DNA from: Thermoplasmata archaeon
GTDB lineage: Archaea > Thermoplasmatota > Thermoplasmata > Methanomassiliicoccales > Methanomethylophilaceae
Assembly (NCBI GenBank): GCA_015063285.1
Contig: SUST01000002.1
Coordinates: 180,561 to 244,560, forward strand
Direction: 5' to 3'
Length of the DNA stretch: 64,000 nucleotides
In this document: piece after piece, positions 1 through 8,886 of the stretch
Layout: each line of letters begins with the position of its first letter
How positions within the stretch are numbered: position 1 is the stretch's first letter
The notes under the pieces: model-generated
What the model saw: the letters and a program-made list of their open reading frames with translations, nothing else
Database searches by the model: none
What the model was told of the DNA's origin: nothing
Made by a program: the position numbers and the translations under genes

Positions 1-653
1 GTATCCAATGCGATGATCTTTCCGCGATCTATGATGCCGACCCTGTCGCATAGGACCTGAGCCTCTTCGATGTAGTGGGTGGTGAGGACGATGGTGGTCC
101 CAGTGGCATTCAGTCTCTTCACGACATCCCAGAGCAGACGCCTCGCGTTGATGTCAAGACCTGTCGTGGGTTCGTCCAGGAACAGGACCTTGGGCTGATG
201 GAGCATCGCGCACACGATGGCCGCCCTCTTCTTCCATCCCCCCGATAATGAATCGACGGGCTTGTCCAGATATTCCCCCAATCCGAAGTATTCAGTGAGT
301 TCAGAGATCCTCTCGTCCCTTTCCTTTTTGCCCATGCCGTGATACATCGCATGTGAGATCATGTTCTCGCGGATGGTGAGATCCTTATCAAGGGAGATCT
401 GCTGCTGTATGACTCCGATGTACTGCTTCGCATGAGTCTGGTCCTTGATGATATCAACACCGTTCACCAGGACCTGTCCAGAAGTGATGTTGGTGAGCGT
501 GGAGATGCATCTTACGGTGGTTGTTTTTCCTGCACCGTTGGGGCCCAGGAAACCGAACAGCTCACCGTCATGCACGGAGAATGATATCCCGTCAACGGCC
601 GTCTTGTCCCCGTACTTCTTCACGAGATTGTTTATCTCTATCACATCGCCCAT
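1..653 (-). CDS. ABC exporter ATPase, DrrA/NodI type (partial, 3' end outside window)
   Basis: Nucleotide-binding subunit of an ABC-2 type exporter, cut by the left edge after 217 codons. Visible are Walker A GPNGAGKT at residues 37-44, the Q-loop region (IQQQISLD), an atypical signature LSGGWKKR, Walker B VLFLDEPTTGLD and the H-loop TTHYIEEA. The signature and overall wording closely match the second ATPase at 12655, so the two are paralogues. A TATA-like element 26-33 bases upstream suggests a leaderless transcript starting at this ATG. A permease partner probably lies beyond the edge. The exported substrate cannot be told from sequence. Confidence 0.9.
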   Translation of the reverse strand, partial: MGDVIEINNLVKKYGDKTAVDGISFSVHDGELFGFLGPNGAGKTTTVRCISTLTNITSGQVLVNGVDIIKDQTHAKQYIGVIQQQISLDKDLTIRENMISHAMYHGMGKKERDERISELTEYFGLGEYLDKPVDSLSGGWKKRAAIVCAMLHQPKVLFLDEPTTGLDINARRLLWDVVKRLNATGTTIVLTTHYIEEAQVLCDRVGIIDRGKIIALD

Positions 654-678
654 TATGCTCACTTCAGATGAATGGTAG

Positions 679-686
679 GATATAAC
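679..686 (-). promoter_or_regulatory. TATA box for the 653 ABC ATPase gene
   Basis: On the minus strand this reads GTTATATC. It lies 26-33 bases upstream of the ATG at 653, the spacing expected for an archaeal leaderless promoter. Assigned by motif and spacing only. Confidence 0.5.
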
Positions 687-734
687 CCCCAGAACTCTAT
701 TTGAGCATATCGTCGTTAGGGAGACCTAATTTAC

Positions 735-1343
735 TTAGAGGATTCTGCCATCCCTTCCGATGACAGTCTCTTCGAGCGGTATGTTCTTTCCAGAAGCTTC
801 GATAGAAGCGTGCACAATTCTGGTCAGTTGACTGCAGCAAGGGACTTCCATCCTTATGACCTTGATCTTTTCGATTGGGTTCTCTTTTAAGATCTCTGTC
901 AATTTGTCAAATCTTGCTCTGTCATCGAGTTTGGGGCATCCTATGATCAAAGGATCGTTTCCGACGAATTGCTGTTTGAAGTTGTCGACCTTGAAGGCGG
1001 TACAGTCTGCTCCAACAACCAATGTATCTTTGAGGAAGTCCGATTTGGGCGATACGAGAGCAAGTTGGATCGGCCACTGTACTCCAGGGGCAGACATCAT
1101 GTTTGGACCATTCATCACAATTGGTTGGATTAATGGAGTTACCATCGAAGCAGATGGGACATCCACGAAAGAAATCGCATCCTGTGGACATGCGGGAAGA
1201 CAATCTCCCATCCCGTCACAGTAATTGGGCCTGACAAGCTTGGCCTTGCCGTTTACAAGGGCAAGTGCGCCTTCATGGCATGCTTCTATGCAAAGCCCGC
1301 ATCCATCGCATTTGGATTCATCGATCTTTATCGTCTTGGCCAT
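735..1343 (-). CDS. Ferredoxin-domain iron-sulfur protein
   Basis: A 202-residue soluble protein. The N-terminus has a bacterial-type 2[4Fe-4S] ferredoxin domain: the first cluster motif is CX2CX2CX3C (Cys12, 15, 18, 22). The second is CX5CX3CP (Cys42, 48, 52) with Met where the usual second Cys would be, so it may bind an altered cluster. The C-terminal ~110 residues are a separate domain with further cysteines (ADCTAF, GCPKLDD and PCCSQL), possibly metal- or disulfide-active. It probably transfers electrons; the partner is unknown. It follows the importer operon on the same strand but has its own TATA-like element (1364-1371, GTTTAAAT), so it may be transcribed separately. It ends in TAA. 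Confidence 0.8.
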   Translation of the reverse strand: MAKTIKIDESKCDGCGLCIEACHEGALALVNGKAKLVRPNYCDGMGDCLPACPQDAISFVDVPSASMVTPLIQPIVMNGPNMMSAPGVQWPIQLALVSPKSDFLKDTLVVGADCTAFKVDNFKQQFVGNDPLIIGCPKLDDRARFDKLTEILKENPIEKIKVIRMEVPCCSQLTRIVHASIEASGKNIPLEETVIGRDGRIL

Positions 1344-1394
1344 GCATATAGATTAAAATTTGGGATTTAAACGGGTCGGTATCTGAACAGAAAC

Positions 1395-2162
1395 TCAGAG
1401 TGCCCCTTCCCTCAGGATGACGTGTGGGCGCCCTTCATCCTCGATGATACTGCACTTGACATCATAAACGGTTTCTATATTCTCCTTTGTTATAACATCC
1501 TCAGGCTTGCCTGTGGCGAATATCTTTCCGTCCTTCATCATGATGATGCTGTCCGCATATTTCGCTGCAATGTTCAGGTCGTGGCATATCATTATTACAA
1601 GGACGCCGTCCTCGTGAGAGATGTCACGGAGGAGCTTGGTGACACCTAGCTGATGTTTCACATCCAGGTTTGCAGTAGGTTCATCTAGAAGGAGGATCTC
1701 GGGCTGCTGCACAAGACCGCGGGCCAACATAACCTTCTGATGTTGTCCTGCACTCAGTTCGTTGAATTTTGAATCTGCCAGGTCGTCTATGCCTAGGCGC
1801 TTCAGCATGGAATATACAATCCTCACATCATCTCTTGTTGCTTTCCAGTTGCTATGGGGATGGCGTCCGAGGAGAACGGCGTCTACTACACTCATGGGGA
1901 AGATATCGGACGATGCATACGGGACATACCCGACCTTCTGGGCCATCTCCTTCATGCGGTAATCATAAGAGTCTTTCCCGTCTATGAATACATGCCCTTC
2001 TGGTTTAAGGATACGATCAATACAGTAAATCAGAGTGGATTTACCGACCCCGTTAGGTCCAAGGATTGCAACAAGCTGTGCCCCTTCGTATTCTGCGGAG
2101 ATGCCTTCTAGGACTTTCTTGCTCGGATAGGAAAATCCAACACCATTGAGTTTTAATTCCAT
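1395..2162 (-). CDS. ABC importer ATPase (BtuD/FecE family)
   Basis: ATP-hydrolysing subunit of a metal-chelate/corrinoid/heme-type importer, 255 residues as usual for the family. It has Walker A GPNGVGKS, signature LSAGQHQKVMLARGL, Walker B ILLLDEPTANLD and the switch histidine in MICHDLNIA. It is the last gene of the run binding protein-permease-permease-ATPase and starts 24 bases after the permease stop. Substrate is not determinable from the ATPase. Context with CobN/ChlID divergently upstream favours a tetrapyrrole or its metal. Confidence 0.92.
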   Translation of the reverse strand: MELKLNGVGFSYPSKKVLEGISAEYEGAQLVAILGPNGVGKSTLIYCIDRILKPEGHVFIDGKDSYDYRMKEMAQKVGYVPYASSDIFPMSVVDAVLLGRHPHSNWKATRDDVRIVYSMLKRLGIDDLADSKFNELSAGQHQKVMLARGLVQQPEILLLDEPTANLDVKHQLGVTKLLRDISHEDGVLVIMICHDLNIAAKYADSIIMMKDGKIFATGKPEDVITKENIETVYDVKCSIIEDEGRPHVILREGAL

Positions 2163-2186
2163 AATTATTCCTCGTTTTTACGATTC

Positions 2187-3254
2187 TTATCTTCCCCATC
2201 CGCCCGTCCTTATTTTGAACAGGAAATAAAGGAATACGGGGCTTCCAATTAATGCTGTTACTGCTCCTACAGGAAGACCGGCACCGAATGACCTGGCAAG
2301 AGTATCTGCTGCAACCAGAAGGAAAGCGCCGGTTATTGCTGAACATGGGATCAGTGCGTTTGTTCTCGAACCTACAAGTAGTCTCGAAATATGGGGGACG
2401 ACCAGTCCTACGAATCCGATGGATCCTGAAAAACTGACGGCGATGGAGGTGCACGCCGATACGATGACCATGCAGACGAGCCTGGTCCTTTTCGGATTCG
2501 TTCCCAGGGAGATCGCCATGTTGTCTCCGGCCGACATAACATCTAGTTTCTTAGAATGGGTAACTGTCAGAATCAGAAGTATTACTACTGAAAGAATGAG
2601 CAGAGGTATCGCTCCCCAAGTCACTTTGGAGACTGATCCGATGCTCCATTCTATGATTTGCTGAAGAACTTCCGGTTCCGCATTATATTTCAGAACCATG
2701 GTAAACGCGGAGAAAATATACATCATTGCGATTCCGATGAGGATCAGCATTGTCGGGGTTGTTTTCCTTTTTACCGATATCGCTATCATCATAGCGCAGG
2801 GAATCATGGAGAAAACGAATGCGTTGAAGACTAGTCCTGAATTGTCCGGAAGAGGTAGCAGTATGATTCCGAGTGTCAAACTGATGGTTACACCGAAAAG
2901 TGCCGCCGATGAGATTCCTGTGGTATATGGGTCTGCTAACGGGTTGCGCACGCAGTACTGCATGATAGCTCCACTAACTCCAAGAATGCATCCTATAAAG
3001 GCGGCACCGATAACTCTAGGAAGTGTACCTTCGAATATTAGAGTGTCCCTTATGCGCTCATAATAGTTGCTGGGCTCAATCCCCTGAAGATGTTTGATAA
3101 TTACTTCCCAGGATTCTGCGAAAGATATTCCAAAAGACAACACACTTACCGAGTATGCCGATATTGCTATGGTGATGATCACTACGGTCAGGATCGCAAT
3201 CCATCTCCTTCTAGATCTGGCCATATAACGGTCTTCTGCTTCTTCACCATACAT
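2187..3254 (-). CDS. ABC importer permease, FecCD/BtuC family (second)
   Basis: A 355-residue polytopic membrane protein with about nine or ten hydrophobic segments. Family motifs include CVRNPLADPYTTGISSAA near residues 100-117 and GSIGFVGLVVPHISRLLVG near residue 275, which forms the ATPase-coupling region. Its start overlaps the preceding permease gene by 11 bases, which implies translational coupling. With its sister it should form a heterodimeric channel, whereas BtuC is normally a homodimer. An in-frame Met at residue 11 is an alternative start. Confidence 0.92.
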   Translation of the reverse strand: MYGEEAEDRYMARSRRRWIAILTVVIITIAISAYSVSVLSFGISFAESWEVIIKHLQGIEPSNYYERIRDTLIFEGTLPRVIGAAFIGCILGVSGAIMQYCVRNPLADPYTTGISSAALFGVTISLTLGIILLPLPDNSGLVFNAFVFSMIPCAMMIAISVKRKTTPTMLILIGIAMMYIFSAFTMVLKYNAEPEVLQQIIEWSIGSVSKVTWGAIPLLILSVVILLILTVTHSKKLDVMSAGDNMAISLGTNPKRTRLVCMVIVSACTSIAVSFSGSIGFVGLVVPHISRLLVGSRTNALIPCSAITGAFLLVAADTLARSFGAGLPVGAVTALIGSPVFLYFLFKIRTGGWGR

Positions 3255-4353
3255 AGGAATTCTTCCTAATTATCAAGTAGAGGAAAATCGGAGCACCTAT
3301 CAGCGAAAGTGCAGCACCGATTGGTATGTTGTCGTAATCAGAGACTGCTCTGCATCCCATGTCCGCCAAGAGCATCAGAAGTATGGCGAGGCAGGATGCT
3401 GCGGGAATCACATAGCGGTTATCTGAACCAATCACCATGCGCACTATGTGAGGCGTTACCAGACCTACAAAACCAATAACACCCGCACAGCCCACGATGG
3501 CACCAACGATAAACGCTATGGCAACCAAGCAGATGATACGTAGATTATCTGGATCGACACCGAGACTTGTAGCGCTAGCATCGCCTAGAGACAAGAGGTT
3601 GAGTTGTTTGGACAGGAATGTGACAACTAATGAACCTACGGTCACGAAGAGGATTACGACCGGAAGAACATCCCAACCCACGGAACTCAGTGTTCCTGTT
3701 TGCCATGTGTAGATCACAGTTAGGGTCTCCGCGTCCACTGTGACAAGCAGGAATGTGTTTAGTGAGTTGAACAAATATGATAGGGCCACTCCTGCTAGGA
3801 TCAGTGTTGAGGGTGATGACCTTGTCTTAGGAGACAGAAGAACAACCACAGCCATCGGAATCAAAGAAAATAGGAAAGATAAGATGACAATAGTTAGGCT
3901 GTCTCCATAATTGATAGAAAGGCCGATTACGACCGCTACCGCCAGACCTAAACAGGCTCCGGATGACACTCCGACCGTGTAGGGGTCCGCTAAAGGATTG
4001 TTCATTAGACTCTGCATTGATGCTCCTGCTATCGCCAATCCGATAGCGGCAACCACTGTGAATAACATCCTGGGGAGGGAGTTTCCCCAGATGTATGTGT
4101 CATCGAACCATTCCTTTGTGTAGATCTCATATTCTACGCCACATAGGTGGTTATAGATCACTTCGAGGACTTCGATGAAGCTCAAGTGACGGCCATTGAC
4201 TGTCATAGAGAAAATAGCAACCACAATTGTTGCTAAAATCATTAATAAAAGGATAAGGAGTTTGTTCCTGGCAGAAGAGATGTAGCCTTCTGCCAGGTCG
4301 TCTTCGGATTCTATGTAGTTGTTAACTTTCGATTCTATAGACTCCTCAGACAT
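3244..4353 (-). CDS. ABC importer permease, FecCD/BtuC family (first)
   Basis: A 369-residue FecCD-type permease with an extra acidic cytoplasmic N-terminus of about 30 residues before the first membrane helix. Conserved stretches are MNNPLADPYTVGVSSGA and GVIGFVGLVTPHIVRMVIG. Both permeases differ throughout, so they are an old duplication and not a recent copy. The stop codon of the binding-protein gene lies 7 bases upstream, consistent with one operon. Confidence 0.92.
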   Translation of the reverse strand: MSEESIESKVNNYIESEDDLAEGYISSARNKLLILLLMILATIVVAIFSMTVNGRHLSFIEVLEVIYNHLCGVEYEIYTKEWFDDTYIWGNSLPRMLFTVVAAIGLAIAGASMQSLMNNPLADPYTVGVSSGACLGLAVAVVIGLSINYGDSLTIVILSFLFSLIPMAVVVLLSPKTRSSPSTLILAGVALSYLFNSLNTFLLVTVDAETLTVIYTWQTGTLSSVGWDVLPVVILFVTVGSLVVTFLSKQLNLLSLGDASATSLGVDPDNLRIICLVAIAFIVGAIVGCAGVIGFVGLVTPHIVRMVIGSDNRYVIPAASCLAILLMLLADMGCRAVSDYDNIPIGAALSLIGAPIFLYLIIRKNSYVW

Positions 4354-4360
4354 TTCGAAT

Positions 4361-5737
4361 TCACATCGCTTCGATATCAGATTGGCTCAAGACGAAGTCC
4401 AGTTCACTGACCTTATAGAGGCCCCCCATGAACTTGTCGACGAATTCCTGGTGGAGTTTGTCTGCATCTTCGAAAGAGTACACATCTGGGTAGAGAATAG
4501 CGGCAGTGTACAGGACACGAGCCACAATCGGCATATCTCCAGATGTGTGCCAAACATTCTTGGACTCATAGGCCTTGAAGTTTTTGAAGTAACCAAGTTG
4601 TTTCTGCATTTCTTCGGTATTCCAATTTGCCGAATCATCATACCATGAAGCTTTCAAGAATCCTGAGCCCGTCCTGTATGCAATTATGACGTCTCCTTGA
4701 TACTTATCTTCGTATACACGTGAATCGTACCTAGAATCGCTCTGATCGAAGTATATGGTGGATCCAGCATCTGACCAGATGGGGTAGATGGCTCCTGCTT
4801 GAGTGAGGTAGGCGGTGTAGTCAGAGGATGGCCCAGATAGATATGTGTAGTATGCGGTACCGGTTGCCTTGACCTTTTCAGTGACCTTGTCTGTCTTTTT
4901 TGCGAGGTCCTTGTAGACTTTGGTGGTCCACTCAGCTACTTCCTGTGCTGCAGTATCCTTCTGGAAGAGGAATCCGATCAGCAAGAGCGCGGAACAGTAG
5001 TCATCGGGGTCGGGTGTGGCATGCTCCAGCCTTACGACATCAAGGTTGTATCTCTCTTCTAATTCCTTCTCAGAGAGTCCCTTCTTTCCGTCGAGGTAAC
5101 CCTTGTTATCTGCAGTAAGGACGCAGGTGGTTCCGGGATTTGCCTCAAGGCACCCTACTAGAGGTGTCTCGTCGATGTACATGGTACTGGAACCAAGTGA
5201 GGGCATTGCTGCATAATCGGGCCAAATGATCTTGTCTGGAGGAGAACCGGAGGAGTAGTTAATTCCAACGATGTTTTCCTTAATTCCAGTTATCTGATAC
5301 ATGATGAGCGCGTTTGCTGCACCGTTGGCTATCGTCTTAGATACCGGCCACTTGGTGGATGCAACATATGTTCCGCTCGGATAAGTAGTAGTGTCCGTTG
5401 TGTGGTTCAGGTGGTAGATCTTAGTGTTGTATCCTTTGAGGATTGCATTGACCTGTTCCAAATCATCTTGGTCGACCTTTCCGTCAAAGTTGGCATCTGC
5501 AAGAGGATACTTCTCGAGTGTGTAGCCATCCTCGCCTTTGATAATCTTGTTGATGACTGTCTTGTCAGCCTCGTCGATCTTGTAGTCGTTGTCGGCGTTT
5601 CCGTAGACTTCGAGTGCGGCATCAATGCTCGCGCCTTTGTTAGATCCGTTGTTGAAGATCATGAAGGCGGCGATACCTGCCACGACCAGAACGAGGACAA
5701 CAACGACAGCAATGATTTTAGTCGTGTTCTCATTCAT
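4361..5737 (-). CDS. Membrane-anchored ABC substrate-binding protein with dockerin-like module
   Basis: A 458-residue extracellular solute-binding protein of the FecB/BtuF (helical backbone) kind. It has an uncleaved-looking N-terminal membrane anchor at about residues 8-29. Residues about 38-105 hold two EF-hand-like loops, NADNDYKIDEAD and DANFDGKVDQDD, each followed by a helix, which is the layout of a type I dockerin. The binding domain follows from about residue 110. It should capture the ligand outside the membrane and hand it to the two permeases. A weak Shine-Dalgarno (GTGAT) precedes the ATG. Ligand unknown; iron chelate, heme or corrinoid all fit. Confidence 0.85.
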   Translation of the reverse strand: MNENTTKIIAVVVVLVLVVAGIAAFMIFNNGSNKGASIDAALEVYGNADNDYKIDEADKTVINKIIKGEDGYTLEKYPLADANFDGKVDQDDLEQVNAILKGYNTKIYHLNHTTDTTTYPSGTYVASTKWPVSKTIANGAANALIMYQITGIKENIVGINYSSGSPPDKIIWPDYAAMPSLGSSTMYIDETPLVGCLEANPGTTCVLTADNKGYLDGKKGLSEKELEERYNLDVVRLEHATPDPDDYCSALLLIGFLFQKDTAAQEVAEWTTKVYKDLAKKTDKVTEKVKATGTAYYTYLSGPSSDYTAYLTQAGAIYPIWSDAGSTIYFDQSDSRYDSRVYEDKYQGDVIIAYRTGSGFLKASWYDDSANWNTEEMQKQLGYFKNFKAYESKNVWHTSGDMPIVARVLYTAAILYPDVYSFEDADKLHQEFVDKFMGGLYKVSELDFVLSQSDIEAM

Positions 5738-5797
5738 AATATCACTTGGATAGATATTCCAGCACCATATTGGAAGAAGATGTATTTACGATTGGCG

Positions 5798-5827
5798 CTA
5801 TAAACTAGTTAAGAGTAGGTTATAAAT
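5798..5827 (-). promoter_or_regulatory. Candidate TATA boxes of the importer operon
   Basis: The 250-base divergent gap between importer and chelatase genes contains two minus-strand TATA-like elements: ATTTATAA (5820-5827) and GTTTATAG (5799-5806). Both would give a leader of several tens of bases before the ATG at 5737. The palindrome AACTAGTT sits between them and could be an operator. This is inference from motif only. Confidence 0.4.
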
Positions 5828-5943
5828 AGGAAATTGTGTCCGTTTAGTAATTATTCTCTGAAACAGATAAAGTTGCGTTACCAGTATTCAGTTTTTGATA
5901 GTATTAAACTTACTTAATGAAGGGCGAAATGATAAACAGTTGG

Positions 5944-5951
5944 CTTATATC
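5944..5951 (+). promoter_or_regulatory. Candidate TATA box of the chlI-chlD-cobN operon
   Basis: The element CTTATATC lies about 40 bases before the chlI ATG. A clear Shine-Dalgarno, GAGGTG at 5979-5984, precedes the start codon at 5989, so this transcript has a short leader and is not leaderless. Confidence 0.45.
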
Positions 5952-5988
5952 TCCTATGGCCATTATCCTCCAGCAGTGAGGTGTAATT

Positions 5989-7014
5989 ATGGACAAACTT
6001 CTCTTCCCGTTCGTTTCCATAGTTGGTCAGGAGGACATGAAAAAGGCCCTTCTCCTCAACATAGTCGATCCAAGCATCGGAGGCGCCCTTCTGAAAGGTG
6101 AGAAGGGTACAGCAAAATCCACGACGGTTCGTTCTCTGGCGCAGATACTTCCTTTCAGAGAGACCGTGGAGGGATGCCCCTTCAATTGCGATCCAAACAA
6201 GCCCGATACCCTCTGTCCTGAATGTGCTGAGAAGGTCAAACAGGGCAAACAGCTGCAGGTCGCTAAGAACCGTATGAGGGTCGTGGAGCTCCCTCTGAGC
6301 GCTACGGAGGATCGTGTAGCAGGAACCTTGGACATCGAACATGTCCTGAAGACCGGTGAGAAGAAGTTCGAACCGGGAGTATTGGCGCAGGCCAACGGGA
6401 ACCTGCTGTATGTGGACGAGGTCAATCTCCTGGACGATCACATCGTCGATCTGCTTTTGGACTCCGCGGCAATGGGAGTCAACTATGTCGAAAGGGAAGG
6501 AGTTTCTTTCGCCCACGCCGCACGTTTCATCCTGGTCGGGACCATGAACCCTGAGGAAGGGGAGCTTAGACCACAGCTCTTAGACAGGTTCGGATTGTCC
6601 GTGGATGTCAAAGGCGACAAGGATATGGATGTCCGCATGGAAGTCGTGAAGAGGAGGGTCGCATTCGACATGGATCCCGCCCAGTACACCAAATCCTGCA
6701 AGGACGAATCAGATAAGCTCATGGAGAGGCTCACACAGGCCCGTGAGAATGTCTTCAAGGTCTCTGCCGATGATTCCATCATCAAGGCTATTGTAACGAT
6801 CACTACCTCGTTCGGAATCGACGGTCATAGAGCAGACATTACGATGCTGAAGGCAGCCAAGGCCAATGCTGCGCTGGAAGGCAGGAAAGAGGTCACCAAG
6901 GATGACCTCAGGGCGGTGGCGGCACTTGTGCTGTCCCATCGCATGAGGCGCAGGCCTTTCGAGGAGGCCGCGTTCGATACGGAGGAACTCGAGAGATGCC
7001 TCCAGTCTATCTGA
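5989..7014 (+). CDS. chlI: Metal chelatase AAA+ ATPase subunit I (ChlI/BchI family)
   Basis: AAA+ motor subunit, 341 residues, the usual length for BchI. Walker A GEKGTAKS is at 37-44, Walker B LLYVDE at 139-144, and the family Cys cluster (Cys63, 67, 76, 79) follows the first strand. The sensor-containing region GTMNPEEGELRPQLLDRFGL is intact. With ChlD it forms the hexameric ATPase that drives metal insertion by the large CobN/ChlH-type subunit. It overlaps the chlD start by 19 bases, so translation is probably coupled. The partner at 8887 is CobN-like, so the metal is more likely cobalt (or another ion) than magnesium. Confidence 0.93.
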   Translation: MDKLLFPFVSIVGQEDMKKALLLNIVDPSIGGALLKGEKGTAKSTTVRSLAQILPFRETVEGCPFNCDPNKPDTLCPECAEKVKQGKQLQVAKNRMRVVELPLSATEDRVAGTLDIEHVLKTGEKKFEPGVLAQANGNLLYVDEVNLLDDHIVDLLLDSAAMGVNYVEREGVSFAHAARFILVGTMNPEEGELRPQLLDRFGLSVDVKGDKDMDVRMEVVKRRVAFDMDPAQYTKSCKDESDKLMERLTQARENVFKVSADDSIIKAIVTITTSFGIDGHRADITMLKAAKANAALEGRKEVTKDDLRAVAALVLSHRMRRRPFEEAAFDTEELERCLQSI

Positions 7015-8876
7015 GGGCGTTCCCGTTCTCAGCGGTCCTCGGCATGGATGATGCCAAGAGGGCCATGCAATGCATCCTGGTGAACCCTAACCTCAGAACG
7101 GTGATGATAAGGGGCGGACAGGGAACAGCGAAGACCGTTCTGGCAAGGTCCGTTGGCCGTATCTCGGGGAAGAGTATAATCAACGTTCCCGTCAACGTCT
7201 CCGAGGAACAGCTGTTCGGCGGAATGGATATCGATAGGACCATAAAATCGGGCAAGGCAGTGATGCAGCCGGGGATATTGTCCAGGGCGGATGGGAACAT
7301 CCTTTACGTGGACGATGTAAATCTGATGGATCAGAGGATGCTGCTTTCGCTTTTGAACGCGGTCATTGACGGAAGTGTGGTGCTGGAGAGGGAGGGCATC
7401 TCTGCGGAATACGCTGTGGACACGGTATTGATCGCAACCATGAATCCTTCCGATTCGGACGTCGACTCTCATGTATTGGATCGTTTCGATCTCTGCGCAT
7501 ATGCGTCGTTCCCCGACGACGAATCCCAGAAAGCGGAGATTCTCAGAAGGAATTCGGAATTCCAGAGGGATCCAGCAGGGTTCACAGAGAGATACGCGGA
7601 AGAGGAGGAGAAGCTCGCCTCCAATATCGAACGTTCAAAGAAGATCCTGCCGCTGGTCACGATGACCGACGATCTGATCGGGGTATCTGTCGAATTGGCA
7701 TCCAAGGTCTTGGCCGACGGATATCGCGGTGACATCGCGATGGTGAATACTTCGAAGGCATTGGCAGCCCTCAACGGCCGCGATGAGGTCATGAAAAAGG
7801 ATGTGGAAGAGGCGGCAATGCTCTGTCTGGCCCATAGGAGGAACTATGTTCAGGAACAGCAGCAGGAGCCCCCGCCTCAAGAGCCTGACGAGCCCCCGGA
7901 GGACCAAGAGGAGCCTCCGGACTAGCCCCCAGAAGAGTAGGAACAGCAGCAGGATGAGCCCGAGGAGCCCGAACAGGAGCAGCAGGAGCCTCCGCCGGAC
8001 ATGGACTTCCAACAGCTGCTGGATGACATGGTGTTCGAGATTGGGGACCAATTCAGAGTCATTGACTATCTCAACGATGGGAGAAGGAAAGTATCCAAGA
8101 CGTCTGCCAAGAAAGGCCGCAGGATGATGGTCGAGAGTTCGAATTCGTCGGGACGCTACGCACGCTCGAGGATACCTTCCGAGAAGACGCACGACATCGC
8201 ATTCGATGCCACCGTCAGGGCGGCTGCACCCTATCAGAGGAGCAGGGAGCATACAGGATTGGCGATTAACATAAAGGAACAGGATGTGAGGGAAAAGGTC
8301 CGCGAGATGCGTGCAGGCTGTACTATCCTTTTCCTTGTGGATGCCAGCGGTTCTTTGGGGGTGAGGAAGAGGATGTCCGCTGTCAAGGGGGCTATACTCT
8401 CAATGCTCAGGGACAGCTATGTCAAGAGGGACAGGATCGGGATGATGGCCTTCAGGCGCGATTCCGCCGAACTCATCCTTCCGCCCACGAGGTCCGTAGA
8501 GTACAGCTACAGGAAGCTGGAGGAGATGCCGACCGGAGGGAAGACGCCCCTGTCGGAGGCACTTGTGACCGTCAACGAGTACATGACATCCTATTCCCGT
8601 TCTCACATGGGGGAGATGTGCTATATCGTGGTGATAACGGACGGGCGTGCGAACGTTCCCTTGGAAGAGGGAGTCAACGCCAACGATGAGGTCCTGAAAC
8701 TGGCAGAGGATATGGCGATTCCGCAGGTCAAGTGGATAATAATCGATGCGAGTGCGGGATTCATAAGGTTCGATAACGCAGAGAGATTGGCGCAGGCCCT
8801 GGGAGGCACATATTTCCGTCTGGAGGATTTGAACGCCGACCGTCTGGCCGAAAGTGTGAGGGCGGTCATCCGCTGA
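6996..8876 (+). CDS. chlD: Metal chelatase subunit D (ChlD/BchD family) with two in-frame amber codons
   Basis: Read as one frame this is a 626-residue ChlD: an AAA+ domain (Walker A GGQGTAKT at 40-47, Walker B ILYVDD at 102-107), an acidic Pro/Glu/Gln linker (about 285-335) and a C-terminal von Willebrand A domain with MIDAS motif DASGS at about 449-453. That is the standard ChlD architecture and length. Two TAG codons interrupt the linker at codons 310 and 315; the frame is unbroken on both sides. If TAG means stop, the product is only the 309-residue AAA+ half. In a pyrrolysine-decoding archaeon both would be read as Pyl. A Shine-Dalgarno GGAGG lies 10 bases before the ATG, inside chlI. 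A separate start at ATG 8001 for a free VWA protein is possible, but its ribosome site is weak. Confidence 0.85.
7923..7925 (+). other. In-frame amber codon 310 of chlD, candidate pyrrolysine
   Basis: TAG lies in frame between Asp and Pro codons in the acidic linker. Gln codons around it are mostly CAG, so a single C-to-T change would create it. The frame continues without other stops, apart from the second TAG, to the TGA at 8874. Confidence 0.8.
7938..7940 (+). other. In-frame amber codon 315 of chlD, candidate pyrrolysine
   Basis: Second TAG, four codons after the first (Pro-Pro-Glu-Glu between them), followed by GAA CAG CAG CAG. Same reasoning as for the first amber: both flanks are intact ChlD sequence in one frame. 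Confidence 0.8.
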
Positions 8877-8886
8877 GGTGGTTCGG

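Noticed and set aside
5738..5988. Cobalamin riboswitch in the gap between importer and chelatase
   Set aside because: I could not find the conserved B12-box-like core or a matching set of stems; only TATA-like elements and a short palindrome are visible.
7921..7940. Sequencing error as cause of the chlD stops
   Set aside because: Two separate TAG codons with the frame kept on both sides, plus a third in another gene, are poorly explained by error; it is still listed as a check.
8001..8876. VWA protein as an independent gene
   Set aside because: It is in the same frame as the AAA+ half, separated only by TAG codons, and has no good ribosome site, so it is treated as the ChlD C-terminus.
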